From contig DASQSZ010000328.1 of the NCBI GenBank assembly GCA_035642125.1, forward strand, positions 1 to 64,000: 64,000 nucleotides of DNA, in the 5' to 3' direction. Source of the DNA: CALAED01 sp937891035 (GTDB lineage Bacteria; Actinomycetota; Actinomycetes; Streptosporangiales; Streptosporangiaceae). The translations under genes and the position numbers were made by a program. Below, in pieces: positions 8,344 to 17,003 of the stretch. A model generated the notes under the pieces. It had not been told where the DNA came from. It saw nothing but the letters and a program-made list of their open reading frames with translations, and ran no database searches. Numbering within the stretch: position 1 is the first letter of the stretch; each line of letters starts with the position of its first letter.

Positions 8344-9573
8344 TCACCGGGGTTCGAGGGTCAGCGGCAGGCGGGTGTAGCCGCGCAGGAAGTTGGAGAC
8401 CAGGCGTTGCGGTTCGCCCGCCAACGCAACCGCGTCCACCTGCTCAAGCAGCGCCTGGATCAGCGAGCGCAGCTCCATGCGGGCGAGAAACGCGCCGAGG
8501 CAGAAGTGCCCGCCGAGGCCGAACGTCAGGTGCCGGTTGGGCCGGCGGGTGAAGTCGAGGTCGTCGGGTCGGATGAACACGTCCTCGTCGCGGTTGGCCG
8601 AACCGAGCCAGAGGGTGGTGAACTCGCCGGCACGAATCGTGACGCCGCCGACCTCGTGGTCCGCGGTCGCCACGCGCATCACGTGGTTGGCGGGGGAGGA
8701 GAACCGCAGCGTCTCTTCTGCCGCGTCGTCCACCGAGGCCCGGCCCGCGCGCAGCAGCTCCCACTGCCCGGGCCACGTCACCATGCTCAGCGCGGCAGCG
8801 CTGCCCGCGTGGCGGGTCGTCTCGTTGCCGCCGGAGATCAGGCCGTGGCAGTTGAGGACGGCGACCTCCTGGCTCATCGGCCGCCCGCCGAGCGTGGCCG
8901 TGGTCAACGCGGTCGCCACGTCCTCGCCCGGTTCGCGGCGCTTGGTGTTCACCAGGTGGTCGCAGTAGTCGAACAGCTCGGTGTGCGCGGCGACCTGCGT
9001 TGCGGCGTGGTCGGGGCCCGGGTCGCCGAACGCGGTCTGCGTGACGCCGCTGATCCACTGGCGGTCGGTCGGCGGCACGCCGAGCAGGTCGCAGATCACC
9101 GTCGCGGGTAGCTTGGCCGACACCTCGGCGACGAAGTCGACCGGTTCCCCTGTGGCCGCGGCCGCGACCAGGTCGCGGGCGATGGCCAGCGTGTTGTCGG
9201 TGAGCCTGCGGATCATCCTGGGCTGGAACGCCGATCCGATGGCCTTGCGGATCTCGGCGTGCGCCGGGTCGTCGGAGACGATCAACATCTTGCCCGCCGC
9301 GGCCTCGGCGGCCAGCAGGGCGCTGCTCCGCTCGACGCCGAGCTGCATCCCCTTCTCCGAGGAGAACGAGCCGGTGGCGTGGTACACGGACTCGATGTGT
9401 GCGTACCGGGTCAGCACCCAGTACGGGAACTCGCCCTGCGACCGCACTGGCGTGCCGGCGCGCCGCAGCGTCCGCCAGACCTGCTCGGGCCGCTCTCCCC
9501 CGTACAGGCTCGGGTCGGCGAGGTCTACGGCCAGTACCTCGTCGAGGTCGTCGTCCGCGACGCCGACGTTCAT
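8344..9573 (-). CDS. Cytochrome P450
   Basis: The product is 409 residues, the normal length for a soluble bacterial P450. The I-helix reads ISGGNETTRH (residues 246-255), the K-helix EETLR (286-290), and the heme loop FGLGGHFCLG with the Cys ligand at 358. ATG 9573 is well supported by GGAGGAGG six bases upstream and overlaps the methyltransferase stop by four bases. The open frame extends further upstream but only as a shadow of the methyltransferase gene. No ferredoxin or ferredoxin reductase is encoded nearby, so it would use partners from elsewhere. It likely hydroxylates or cross-links the peptide or a carrier-bound amino acid. Confidence 0.92.
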   Translation of the reverse strand: MNVGVADDDLDEVLAVDLADPSLYGGERPEQVWRTLRRAGTPVRSQGEFPYWVLTRYAHIESVYHATGSFSSEKGMQLGVERSSALLAAEAAAGKMLIVSDDPAHAEIRKAIGSAFQPRMIRRLTDNTLAIARDLVAAAATGEPVDFVAEVSAKLPATVICDLLGVPPTDRQWISGVTQTAFGDPGPDHAATQVAAHTELFDYCDHLVNTKRREPGEDVATALTTATLGGRPMSQEVAVLNCHGLISGGNETTRHAGSAAALSMVTWPGQWELLRAGRASVDDAAEETLRFSSPANHVMRVATADHEVGGVTIRAGEFTTLWLGSANRDEDVFIRPDDLDFTRRPNRHLTFGLGGHFCLGAFLARMELRSLIQALLEQVDAVALAGEPQRLVSNFLRGYTRLPLTLEPR

Positions 9574-10352
9574 CTGCGGCCTCCTCCCCGCCGCACCGCG
9601 GCGACGTCGTAGATCGCCGTCCCGGCCAGCAGCGGGTCCTGCCGGACCTGCGTGTCGAACCCGGCGGCTGCGAGCCGACGCAGCACGGCGGCCAGCGCAC
9701 CGCGCTCGTCGTGCACTTCGACGGCGACCTGCCCGATCAGTGGCCACGTCGCCGCGTCGATGCCCGCGAGGACGTCGGCCTCGCTCTTCTCGACGTCGAC
9801 CTTCAGCAGGTCCACGCTGGCGAGGCCGACGGCGCGGATCTCCGCGGACAGGGTTTTCACGGGGCACGTGATGGTCGTCGCGGGGTGCGGGCCTGGGACG
9901 AATGACCATGCGTCGTCCTCGTCGAAGCCGCTGTTGCGCAGGTAGGCGCGGGTGATGGCGGCGTCGCCTGCCGGGTCGGCGCGCAGGCCGGACATGGTGG
10001 TGGCGTGCGGGTAGTAGGTGAGCTGGGCGTTGCCGGGCGCGGCGCCGAGCGCGACGCGGCGGCAGGTGGCGTCGATGCCGTGCAGCGCGACATTGCGCTC
10101 TAGGGCGTCGAACGGGTCGGGCGCGGGTTCGAAGCACAGCAGGCGCACATCGCGGCGTTCCAGGTGGAAGAACAGCGCGGACATGCCGACGTTCGCGCCC
10201 ACGTCCACGACGACGTCGCCGTCGCGCAGCCGCAGGCCGCGGTCCAACCAGCAGCGGGCGGTGAAGATCTCCCGGTACAGCGTCGCGCTCTCGGCTTCGT
10301 TGAGGCAGTACAGCTGGAGGCCGTTGGGCAGGGCGCACAGGCGGGCGGTCAC
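9570..10352 (-). CDS. FkbM-family methyltransferase
   Basis: The product is 260 residues. The SAM-binding strand is VVVDVGANVGMSALFF, followed by LLCFEPAPDPFDALERNVALHG, and later VDLLKVDVEKSEADVLAG, which together are the FkbM signature. Characterised members are mostly O-methyltransferases acting on hydroxyl groups of natural products or sugars. It starts at GTG 10352, overlapping the upstream NRPS stop by four bases, and runs into the P450 the same way. A tentative idea is that it methylates a hydroxyl placed by the P450 or the SyrP-like hydroxylase. Confidence 0.88.
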   Translation of the reverse strand: MTARLCALPNGLQLYCLNEAESATLYREIFTARCWLDRGLRLRDGDVVVDVGANVGMSALFFHLERRDVRLLCFEPAPDPFDALERNVALHGIDATCRRVALGAAPGNAQLTYYPHATTMSGLRADPAGDAAITRAYLRNSGFDEDDAWSFVPGPHPATTITCPVKTLSAEIRAVGLASVDLLKVDVEKSEADVLAGIDAATWPLIGQVAVEVHDERGALAAVLRRLAAAGFDTQVRQDPLLAGTAIYDVAAVRRGGGRR

Positions 10353-13213
10353 CGTCGCGCCTCCAGCCAGCGGGACAGTGCCTCGACCGTGGGGTGGTCG
10401 AACAGCACCCGTGCCGGGATGGGGAAGTCGTACTCCTGGCGCAGGCGGGACAGGATCACCGTGGCGCGGAGCGAGTGTCCGCCGAGTTCCTGGAACGTCT
10501 TGGTGTGGTCGTCCACCTCAACGCCGAGGACGCTTTTCCAGATCATCGCGACCAAGGCGCGGGTCGCGCAGTCGCCGACGTCCGGCTCGGGTCCGGCGAG
10601 CTCGGCCAATGTCGCGGACAGCGCCCCCCGGTCGAGTTTGCCGTTGGCGGTGGACGGCAGCGCATGCACGGGCGTGATCCGCGTCGGGCGCATCTCGGGC
10701 AGCAGCCGGGCGGCGCACGCCTCGGCGACGCGCTCTACGGGCACGTCCGGGCCGTCGAGGACGACCGCGACCCACACCTCGGGAACGTCGCCGTGCAGCA
10801 CGGCCGCGGCTTCCCTCACCCCGGGGCACGAGCCGGCGACGGCGGCGATCTCGTCGAGTTCGACGCGGACCCCGGCGATCTTGGTCTGCGCGTCCCGACG
10901 GCCGACGTGGTACAGCAGGCCGTCGGCGTCGAGCCGGGCGAGGTCGCCCGTGCGGTACATCCGCGACCCGTCGCCGGCGAACGGGTCGGGAACGTAGGCG
11001 CGCGCCGTCGGCCCCGGTCGGCTGCGGTAGCCGCGGGTCACACCGGGACCGGCGACCACGATCTCGCCCACCGCGCCGCGCGGCACGGGCCGCAGGGACC
11101 GGTCGAGCAGGTACAGCCGGGTGCCCGGGACGGGCCGGCCGATGGCCACCACATCCTCGCCATCGGCGCTGTCCGCCCATGTCGCGCACACGGTGAGCTC
11201 GGTGGGGCCGTAGGCGTTGACGATGCGGCGTCCGGCGGTGTGGCGCTCGGCGAGCGAGCGGGCCAGCGGTTCACCGGCCGACACGACGGAGCCCGGCAGG
11301 TCGGCCGGATCATGCTCGGCAAGCATCGTCGGGGTGAGGGTGACGCCGTCGGCGTGGCCACCGAACACGACCGGGTGGCCGGTCGTCCATGGCAGCAGCG
11401 TCGCCCACAGCCAGCCGTCGAACGCTGGTCCCAGCGTGTTGCGGCCCGCGCCGGGCATCGCGAGCCCGGCCAGTACCCCAAGCAGGTGCTCGATGTTGGC
11501 GTACGTGGCCTCGACGCCCTTGGGTGCGCCGTCGGTACCGGAGGTGTAGACGAGGTAGGCGAGGCCGTCTCGGCGCGGTGTCACAGCGGCCGGTTCGGCA
11601 GCGAGTTCGCTAGCGGGTTCGGCAGCGGTCTCGGGCGGTTCGGTCAACACGGCTATCACGCCTGCGTCGCGTGCGATCGTCTCGCGGCGTTGCGCGGGGT
11701 GGGCCGGGTCGAGCAGTACGGCCGTGCCGGCACAGCGCCACACGGCGAGCAGCGCGGCGGCCTGCTCAGCCGGCGCGGCCAGGCACAGCGCGACGCGCGG
11801 CCGTTCCTCGAGGAAGCGCAGCACCTGCTGGTACGCGCCTACCCGCGCTAGGAAGGCGGCGCGGTCGAGCACGGTGTCGCCGGTGCGGACGACCGGGGCC
11901 GGGTCGGTGAACGCCTCGAGCGCGAGGAGCGCGCGGAGCCGATCGAGATGTCCCTCAACGGCCGCGCCGGGCCGGGCCGGCAGGGGCAGAGCCGGGGTGT
12001 CGAGGTGGGTGTCGGCAAGGATGGCAAGGAAGTGGTCGCGGACGGACCGCGCGGTCGCGGCGGAGTAGCGGTCGGCGCGGTACAGCAATGCGCCGTTGTT
12101 CTCCTGGAGGGTGGTGACGAGGTCCCAGCGCAGACCGGCGGACGGCAGTTCGACCAATGTGACGCGCAGCGGCCCGCAGTCGAACACCGAGGGCCGCGGC
12201 GAGGGGTTGAGCACGATCGCGGTCCGCGCCGGCCCATAGCCCCCGTCGCCGCCGTGCACGGAGCCCGCCGTGATCCGGTCGTACGGGACGTCGGCATGTG
12301 CCAACGCGGCACGTAGGCCCACCGCGACGGCCGGGACGTTGTCGCGCAACCGGGGGCCGGTGGGCGTGGCGCGAATCGGTAGCAGGTTGACCAGCGGTCC
12401 CACGAGGTCGCGTGTCCCGGGGGCATCGCGGTTGAGATACGGAGTCGCGGCGATCACATCGTCCTGGCCGCTGAACGCGGCCACGGTCATCAGGTGCGCG
12501 GTGAGCAGCACGGTCAGTGGCGTGGTGCGGAGTTCCGCAGCGAGCGCTCGCACCCGTGCCGCGGTGTCCTGCGGGATGTCCAGCGGCACGCTGCCGACGG
12601 TCAGCGCGTCGCCGGGCCGGAGCACGTCGGGTTCGACGGTCGCCGGCGTGCAGCCGCGCAGCGCCTCCCGCCACCAGGCCTCGCCGGCCGGCCCGCCCTC
12701 GCGGGCGGTGACCCGCGTGGCGAACGCGGGCGGGTCAGTGGCCCGTAATGTGCCGTCGAGCGCGGCCCACAGGTCCTCCTCGACAAGGCCCACGGAGTAG
12801 CCGTCGACGAGGCTGTGGTGCAGACGCAGCAGCAGGCCGTGGCCGTGGTCGGCGGGGAAGACTGTGGCCTGAAACCAGGTGTCCCGATCGGTCAGCGGGT
12901 CGGCGGCCGCCGCTTGGGCGGCCGCGGGGAACGCGGCGCGCCCACCGGGCAGCGGCACGATCTCGACGCCGGCGCACTGGTCGTGGACCTCCTGTACGGC
13001 CGTGTCGCCGGTGACCACGAGCTTGGCCCGCAGCATGTCCCGCCGGGCGGCGACGGCCGTGATGGCGCGGACCAGCGCCCCGGTGCCCACATCGCCGTCC
13101 AGCCAGAACGCCCGGGTGATCTCCTCGGCACGGCTGTGCGTGATCCGCATCTGCGCCAAGGCCCGCCGCTGCTCGGCACTAGCCGGATAGCGCGTGATCG
13201 TCGGCATGGTCAT
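10349..13213 (-). CDS. NRPS single module, C-A-T (Phe-like code)
   Basis: The product is 954 residues. A condensation domain (about 1-430) carries HHSLVDG at 132-138. The adenylation domain has YTSGTDGAPKGVEA (A3, with Asp where Thr is usual), NAYGPTE, RMYRTGDLARL and TANGKLDRG. A carrier domain near the C-terminus has the LGGHSL serine. Hand alignment to the GrsA pocket gives DGWTVAAVCK, close to the published Phe code DAWTVAAVCK, so an aromatic amino acid is likely. AAGGGGG precedes ATG 13213, which overlaps the thioesterase stop. There is no thioesterase or epimerase domain, so its product must be passed on or released by a separate protein. Confidence 0.93.
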   Translation of the reverse strand: MTMPTITRYPASAEQRRALAQMRITHSRAEEITRAFWLDGDVGTGALVRAITAVAARRDMLRAKLVVTGDTAVQEVHDQCAGVEIVPLPGGRAAFPAAAQAAAADPLTDRDTWFQATVFPADHGHGLLLRLHHSLVDGYSVGLVEEDLWAALDGTLRATDPPAFATRVTAREGGPAGEAWWREALRGCTPATVEPDVLRPGDALTVGSVPLDIPQDTAARVRALAAELRTTPLTVLLTAHLMTVAAFSGQDDVIAATPYLNRDAPGTRDLVGPLVNLLPIRATPTGPRLRDNVPAVAVGLRAALAHADVPYDRITAGSVHGGDGGYGPARTAIVLNPSPRPSVFDCGPLRVTLVELPSAGLRWDLVTTLQENNGALLYRADRYSAATARSVRDHFLAILADTHLDTPALPLPARPGAAVEGHLDRLRALLALEAFTDPAPVVRTGDTVLDRAAFLARVGAYQQVLRFLEERPRVALCLAAPAEQAAALLAVWRCAGTAVLLDPAHPAQRRETIARDAGVIAVLTEPPETAAEPASELAAEPAAVTPRRDGLAYLVYTSGTDGAPKGVEATYANIEHLLGVLAGLAMPGAGRNTLGPAFDGWLWATLLPWTTGHPVVFGGHADGVTLTPTMLAEHDPADLPGSVVSAGEPLARSLAERHTAGRRIVNAYGPTELTVCATWADSADGEDVVAIGRPVPGTRLYLLDRSLRPVPRGAVGEIVVAGPGVTRGYRSRPGPTARAYVPDPFAGDGSRMYRTGDLARLDADGLLYHVGRRDAQTKIAGVRVELDEIAAVAGSCPGVREAAAVLHGDVPEVWVAVVLDGPDVPVERVAEACAARLLPEMRPTRITPVHALPSTANGKLDRGALSATLAELAGPEPDVGDCATRALVAMIWKSVLGVEVDDHTKTFQELGGHSLRATVILSRLRQEYDFPIPARVLFDHPTVEALSRWLEARR

Positions 13214-13959
13214 TGCGTCCCCCTTGCAGTACCGAGCACCCGCGCCACCCGGTCGACGGCGGCGGGTCGTGGTTGTTCGAAGTACTCGCGGTGGCCGGCG
13301 AACACGGCGTGCGTGGGCGCGGTGAGGGCATAGGCGTGCCAGCCGCGGGCGTCCCGTTCGCTGACCACGTCGTCATCCGCGCCCCGCCACACCTCGACCT
13401 CGATATCGACCGGCTCGTGCCGGTGGCGGTACCCGGCGGCCGCGGCGCCGGCGGCGCGGTGCGCGGCCAGTACGGCCGCTACCACCTCATCGTCCACAGT
13501 GGACTCATCGAGGCCGAGCCGGCGCTTGAGTTCCCCGTCAGTCAGCGCCAACAGCTCCGCCGCCGCGGCCGACTCCTCCGAGTGTGGATCGGCCAGCCCG
13601 TACGGCGGGCGGCTGCCGGACACGACGAGCCGCAGCGGCGAGCGTCCGGCCGCGACCGCCCGATGTGCCGTTTCCAGGGCAAGGTAGCTGCCAGAGCAGT
13701 GCCCGGCGAGCACCCAGCGGTCCGGCACGACACTCACGAGGTGGTCGGCGAGCTCGTCGGCCAGATCCGTTATGGACGTCGCGGGTGTCTCGAACAGCCG
13801 CGCGCCCCGGCCGGGCAACTGCACCACGGATACGTCCGCGTCCGGCAGCGCTGCGGGCCACCCGGACAGCAACTCCGGCCCGGTGCTGCCCGGCGGCACT
13901 ACGACCACCAGCGGCCGCCCGCCGTCCCGGTCGGGTCCGGTAAGCCATCGGCCCGTCAC
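13210..13959 (-). CDS. Type II thioesterase
   Basis: The product is 249 residues, the usual size for stand-alone thioesterases of peptide and polyketide clusters. It shows VVPPGSTGPELLSGW, VVQLPGRGARLFE, the nucleophile motif VLAGHCSGSYLALE, an acid region in VEVWRGADDDVV and a C-terminal His in AGHREYFEQP. Such enzymes remove wrong acyl groups from carrier domains. Because the assembly line has no built-in release domain, this one may also release product. It begins at GTG 13959 inside the stop of the preceding NRPS gene. Confidence 0.9.
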   Translation of the reverse strand: MTGRWLTGPDRDGGRPLVVVVPPGSTGPELLSGWPAALPDADVSVVQLPGRGARLFETPATSITDLADELADHLVSVVPDRWVLAGHCSGSYLALETAHRAVAAGRSPLRLVVSGSRPPYGLADPHSEESAAAAELLALTDGELKRRLGLDESTVDDEVVAAVLAAHRAAGAAAAGYRHRHEPVDIEVEVWRGADDDVVSERDARGWHAYALTAPTHAVFAGHREYFEQPRPAAVDRVARVLGTARGTQ

Positions 13960-16900
13960 GCGCGGGCCCGCAACTGCTGCTCGACGTGGTTGGCGAGGTC
14001 GCGCAGGACGGGATAGTCGAACACCGTGGAGATCGGCAGCTTCAGGTTCATGTCCTTGTGCAGCCGGGCGATCACGCGGATGGCCAGCAGCGAATGCCCG
14101 CCGAGGCTGAAGAAGTCGTCCTCGGGCCGGATGTCAGTGCGGCCGAGCACGGTCTGCCAGACCGCGGCGATGACCTCCTCACTCTTACGTTCAGGCGCGG
14201 CCTCGCCCTTACGTTCTGGCGCGGGGGCGGTCGTCAGCCGGGCCCGGTCAGCCTTGCCGGACGAGTTCAACGGGATGCGCTCGACCCGGCTGAACCGGCG
14301 CGGCACCATGTGCGCCGGCAGCACCGCGCTCAGCCGCTCGGGCAACGCGTCCAGCACGCCCTGTCCGCACACCGCGTACAGGTGCAGCGCCGGGTCGCTG
14401 CCCTCGTCGTCCACGACGACGGCGCACGCGGACACACCCGGCTGGGCCAGTACGGCGTGCTCGACCTCCGCGCGCTCCACCCGGTAACCGCTGATCTTGA
14501 CCTGATCGTCCACCCGGCCCAGGTACTCCAGGCAGCCGTCGGCGCGCAGCCGCGCCCTGTCGCCGGTGCGGTACATGCGGGACCCGTCGCCGGCGAGTGG
14601 GTCGGGCGGGAACGCGGCGGCGGTCCGGCCGGGCGCGCCGAGGTAGCCGCGCGCGAGACCCGGTCCAGCGAGGTGCAGCATCCCGGGCGTGCCGGGCGGC
14701 ACGGGCCGCAGCCACTCGTCAAGCACGTACGCCCGGACTCCCGGCAACGGCAGCCCGATCGTCGGGCCCGGCGACAACGCCAACGGGTACACGGTGGCGT
14801 CCACGGTGGTCTCCGTCGGCCCGTACATGTTCCACGCCACGATCAGCGGCTCGTTATCCGATGCGCGCAGCCGTGCCCACAGGTCCGACGGGATCGCCTC
14901 GCCGCCGATCAGCAGCCGCAACCGGAGTTGAGCGCGTGCCAAGCGGGCCAGGAGCACGTCCAGCACGGCTTCGAGGTGACGGGGGCTGATGTCCAGTTCG
15001 GTGACCCGCATGGCGACCACGATGTCCGCCAGCTCCACGGGGTCTAGCCGGGTCTCCTCGTCCAGGACCACGAGTGTGGAGCCGGTGAACAGCCGCACCC
15101 ACTGCTGGACCGACGCGTCGAACCCAAAACTGGCGTTGAGCGCGAGCCGCTGCCCCGGTCCGGCCCATCCCAACGAGGACAGGCCCGACAGCAGCCGCAA
15201 AAGACCGGTGTCGGTGACGGCGACGCACTTGGGCGCGCCGGTGCTGCCCGATGTGAAGATCGCGTACGCCAGGCCGTCCGCCGGCCGCGCCGCCCATTCG
15301 CCCGGCGCGTCCTCGACGTCCTCGACGTCCTCGACGTCAGCGGGGACCACGATCGCCCCGGGTCGGTCGCCGAACACCGCCGAGCACACGGTCCGCGGCA
15401 CGCCCTCGGTCAACGCCGCCAACCGCGCCGCCGGCTGTCCGGCGTCCAGCAGCACGGGCGTCGCGCCCGCCCGCAGGACCGCCAGCACGGCTACGGGCAG
15501 GTCCCGCGACCGCGTGCACAGCACGCCGACCCGCTCCCCGGAGCGCAGACCGGACCGCCGCACCTTGCCTGCCGCCATGCGGCTCGCCGCGTCCAGCCCG
15601 GCGAACGTCAGGGACCCGGCGCGGTCGACCACGGCCACCGCGTCGGCGTGCGCGGCGAGCACGGCGCGCCAGCACGACTCCAGCGACTCGGCCGCCTCCA
15701 CGGACTCCGGGTCGTGCAGGACGCTGACGGGTCCGGCGCTCGCCGGGAGCGCGGCCACGGGGGTGCCCGGGTCATCGGTGGCCGCGTCGATCAACGCGGA
15801 CAGATCGTCGAGCACCGCCATGACGTCGGCCCGGTCGAGTTGATCCTTGGAGTAGGACACTTCGAAGCGGACGCCTCCGTCGGACGTGCGCCGGTAGTCG
15901 AACGCCAGATGGTAGCGGGCCACGTCCAAGCGCAGCTCCCGGGTTTCCACGCGCAGGCCGGCCAGGTCGAGTCGGGGCGTCTCCTCCTCGGTGAGGGTGA
16001 CGTTGAGCAGCGCATCCAGGCCGCCCGGCCGAGTCCCGGAGTCTGCCAGGACCCGGTGGAGCGGCACGTGCGAGTACTCCAACGCGGCCGTCACAACCTC
16101 GCCCGCCGCCGCGCACAGCTCCTCGAACGTCGCGGCCTCGTCCACCCGGAACCGCACGGGCAGCAGGTTGACGAAGAACCCGACCAGGTTCTCCTCACCG
16201 GGCCCACGGCCGGCGAACGGCACGCCGAGCACGACCTCGCCCACCCCCGTGCGCCGGCCCAGTACGACGGCGAGCAGCCCGAACAGCGTCGAGTACAGGC
16301 TCACGCCCGCGACACGCGCGATCCGCTCGAGCCCGGCGACTCGCGCCGCCGGCACGTCCCGATCCACCCAGCGGCCGGAAAACGAGCGTCGTCCGGCACG
16401 TGCCGTGGGCAGCCGCACCGCCTCGGGCGCGTCCTGCACGACGTCTCGCCAGAACGCGACCGCCTCCTGGTCGGGCCGCTCGCCGACGAACCGTCGGCGA
16501 GCGTAGGGCACGCCGACCGCCGCCGGGGTGTCGCCCCGGTAGAACGCGCCGATCTCGGCCAGCATCGTCCGCATCGACAGGCCGTCGGTGGCGATGTGGT
16601 GCACGTTGAGCAGCATCACGACCTCGTCGGGCCCGATCTCGTAGACCCGCACCCGGATCGGCTGGTCCACCGCCAGGTCGAACGGCGTGGCCACCTCGTC
16701 GGCGATCCACTCGTCGGCCTCGGCGGCGTCACGCACCCGGCGGTGTCTGAAGAACGCCCTGTCGGGCGCGTGCACCCGCTGCACCAGCACGTCGTCGGCG
16801 AGCGCGAACGTGGTGCGCAGCGGCGTGTGCCGGGCCACGACGTCACCGATGGCGACCGCCAGGCGATCGACGTCGCATGGACCGTGCACCGCGAACCGGT

Positions 16901-17003
16901 ACGGGAAGGAGAACTCGACACCGCGCGGCCCCTGCTGGTGTACGAGCCACAGTCGCTGCTGCGCCGGGGTGGCGGGCGCGTCACCGGTGAAGGGGCCGGT
17001 CAT
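13956..17003 (-). CDS. NRPS single module, C-A-T (Gln-like code)
   Basis: The product is 1015 residues. The condensation domain has HHIATDG at 135-141. The adenylation domain has FTSGSTGAPKCVAV (A3, with Cys in place of the conserved Gly), NMYGPTE, RMYRTGDRARL and SSGKADRARL, and the carrier has LGGHSL. Hand alignment gives the pocket code DAQDLGMVDK, which differs at one position from the published Gln code DAQDLGVVDK. The linker between the C and A parts contains a threefold 9-base repeat (15309-15335) giving VED repeats. The gene overlaps the radical SAM gene stop by four bases at its start. Confidence 0.93.
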   Translation of the reverse strand: MTGPFTGDAPATPAQQRLWLVHQQGPRGVEFSFPYRFAVHGPCDVDRLAVAIGDVVARHTPLRTTFALADDVLVQRVHAPDRAFFRHRRVRDAAEADEWIADEVATPFDLAVDQPIRVRVYEIGPDEVVMLLNVHHIATDGLSMRTMLAEIGAFYRGDTPAAVGVPYARRRFVGERPDQEAVAFWRDVVQDAPEAVRLPTARAGRRSFSGRWVDRDVPAARVAGLERIARVAGVSLYSTLFGLLAVVLGRRTGVGEVVLGVPFAGRGPGEENLVGFFVNLLPVRFRVDEAATFEELCAAAGEVVTAALEYSHVPLHRVLADSGTRPGGLDALLNVTLTEEETPRLDLAGLRVETRELRLDVARYHLAFDYRRTSDGGVRFEVSYSKDQLDRADVMAVLDDLSALIDAATDDPGTPVAALPASAGPVSVLHDPESVEAAESLESCWRAVLAAHADAVAVVDRAGSLTFAGLDAASRMAAGKVRRSGLRSGERVGVLCTRSRDLPVAVLAVLRAGATPVLLDAGQPAARLAALTEGVPRTVCSAVFGDRPGAIVVPADVEDVEDVEDAPGEWAARPADGLAYAIFTSGSTGAPKCVAVTDTGLLRLLSGLSSLGWAGPGQRLALNASFGFDASVQQWVRLFTGSTLVVLDEETRLDPVELADIVVAMRVTELDISPRHLEAVLDVLLARLARAQLRLRLLIGGEAIPSDLWARLRASDNEPLIVAWNMYGPTETTVDATVYPLALSPGPTIGLPLPGVRAYVLDEWLRPVPPGTPGMLHLAGPGLARGYLGAPGRTAAAFPPDPLAGDGSRMYRTGDRARLRADGCLEYLGRVDDQVKISGYRVERAEVEHAVLAQPGVSACAVVVDDEGSDPALHLYAVCGQGVLDALPERLSAVLPAHMVPRRFSRVERIPLNSSGKADRARLTTAPAPERKGEAAPERKSEEVIAAVWQTVLGRTDIRPEDDFFSLGGHSLLAIRVIARLHKDMNLKLPISTVFDYPVLRDLANHVEQQLRARA
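15309..15335. repeat. Three 9-base tandem repeats in an NRPS gene
   Basis: GTCCTCGAC is repeated three times exactly and encodes VED-VED-VED on the minus strand, within the early part of the adenylation domain. Its length is a multiple of three, so copy-number change would not break the frame. Confidence 0.9.

Noticed and set aside
7561..9111. 516-codon plus-strand frame
   Set aside because: It is antisense to the hydrolase and P450 genes, whose motifs are intact.
9574..10338. N-terminal extension of the P450 frame
   Set aside because: It reads as arginine-rich shadow over the FkbM gene, and ATG 9573 has a strong ribosome site and family-like start.
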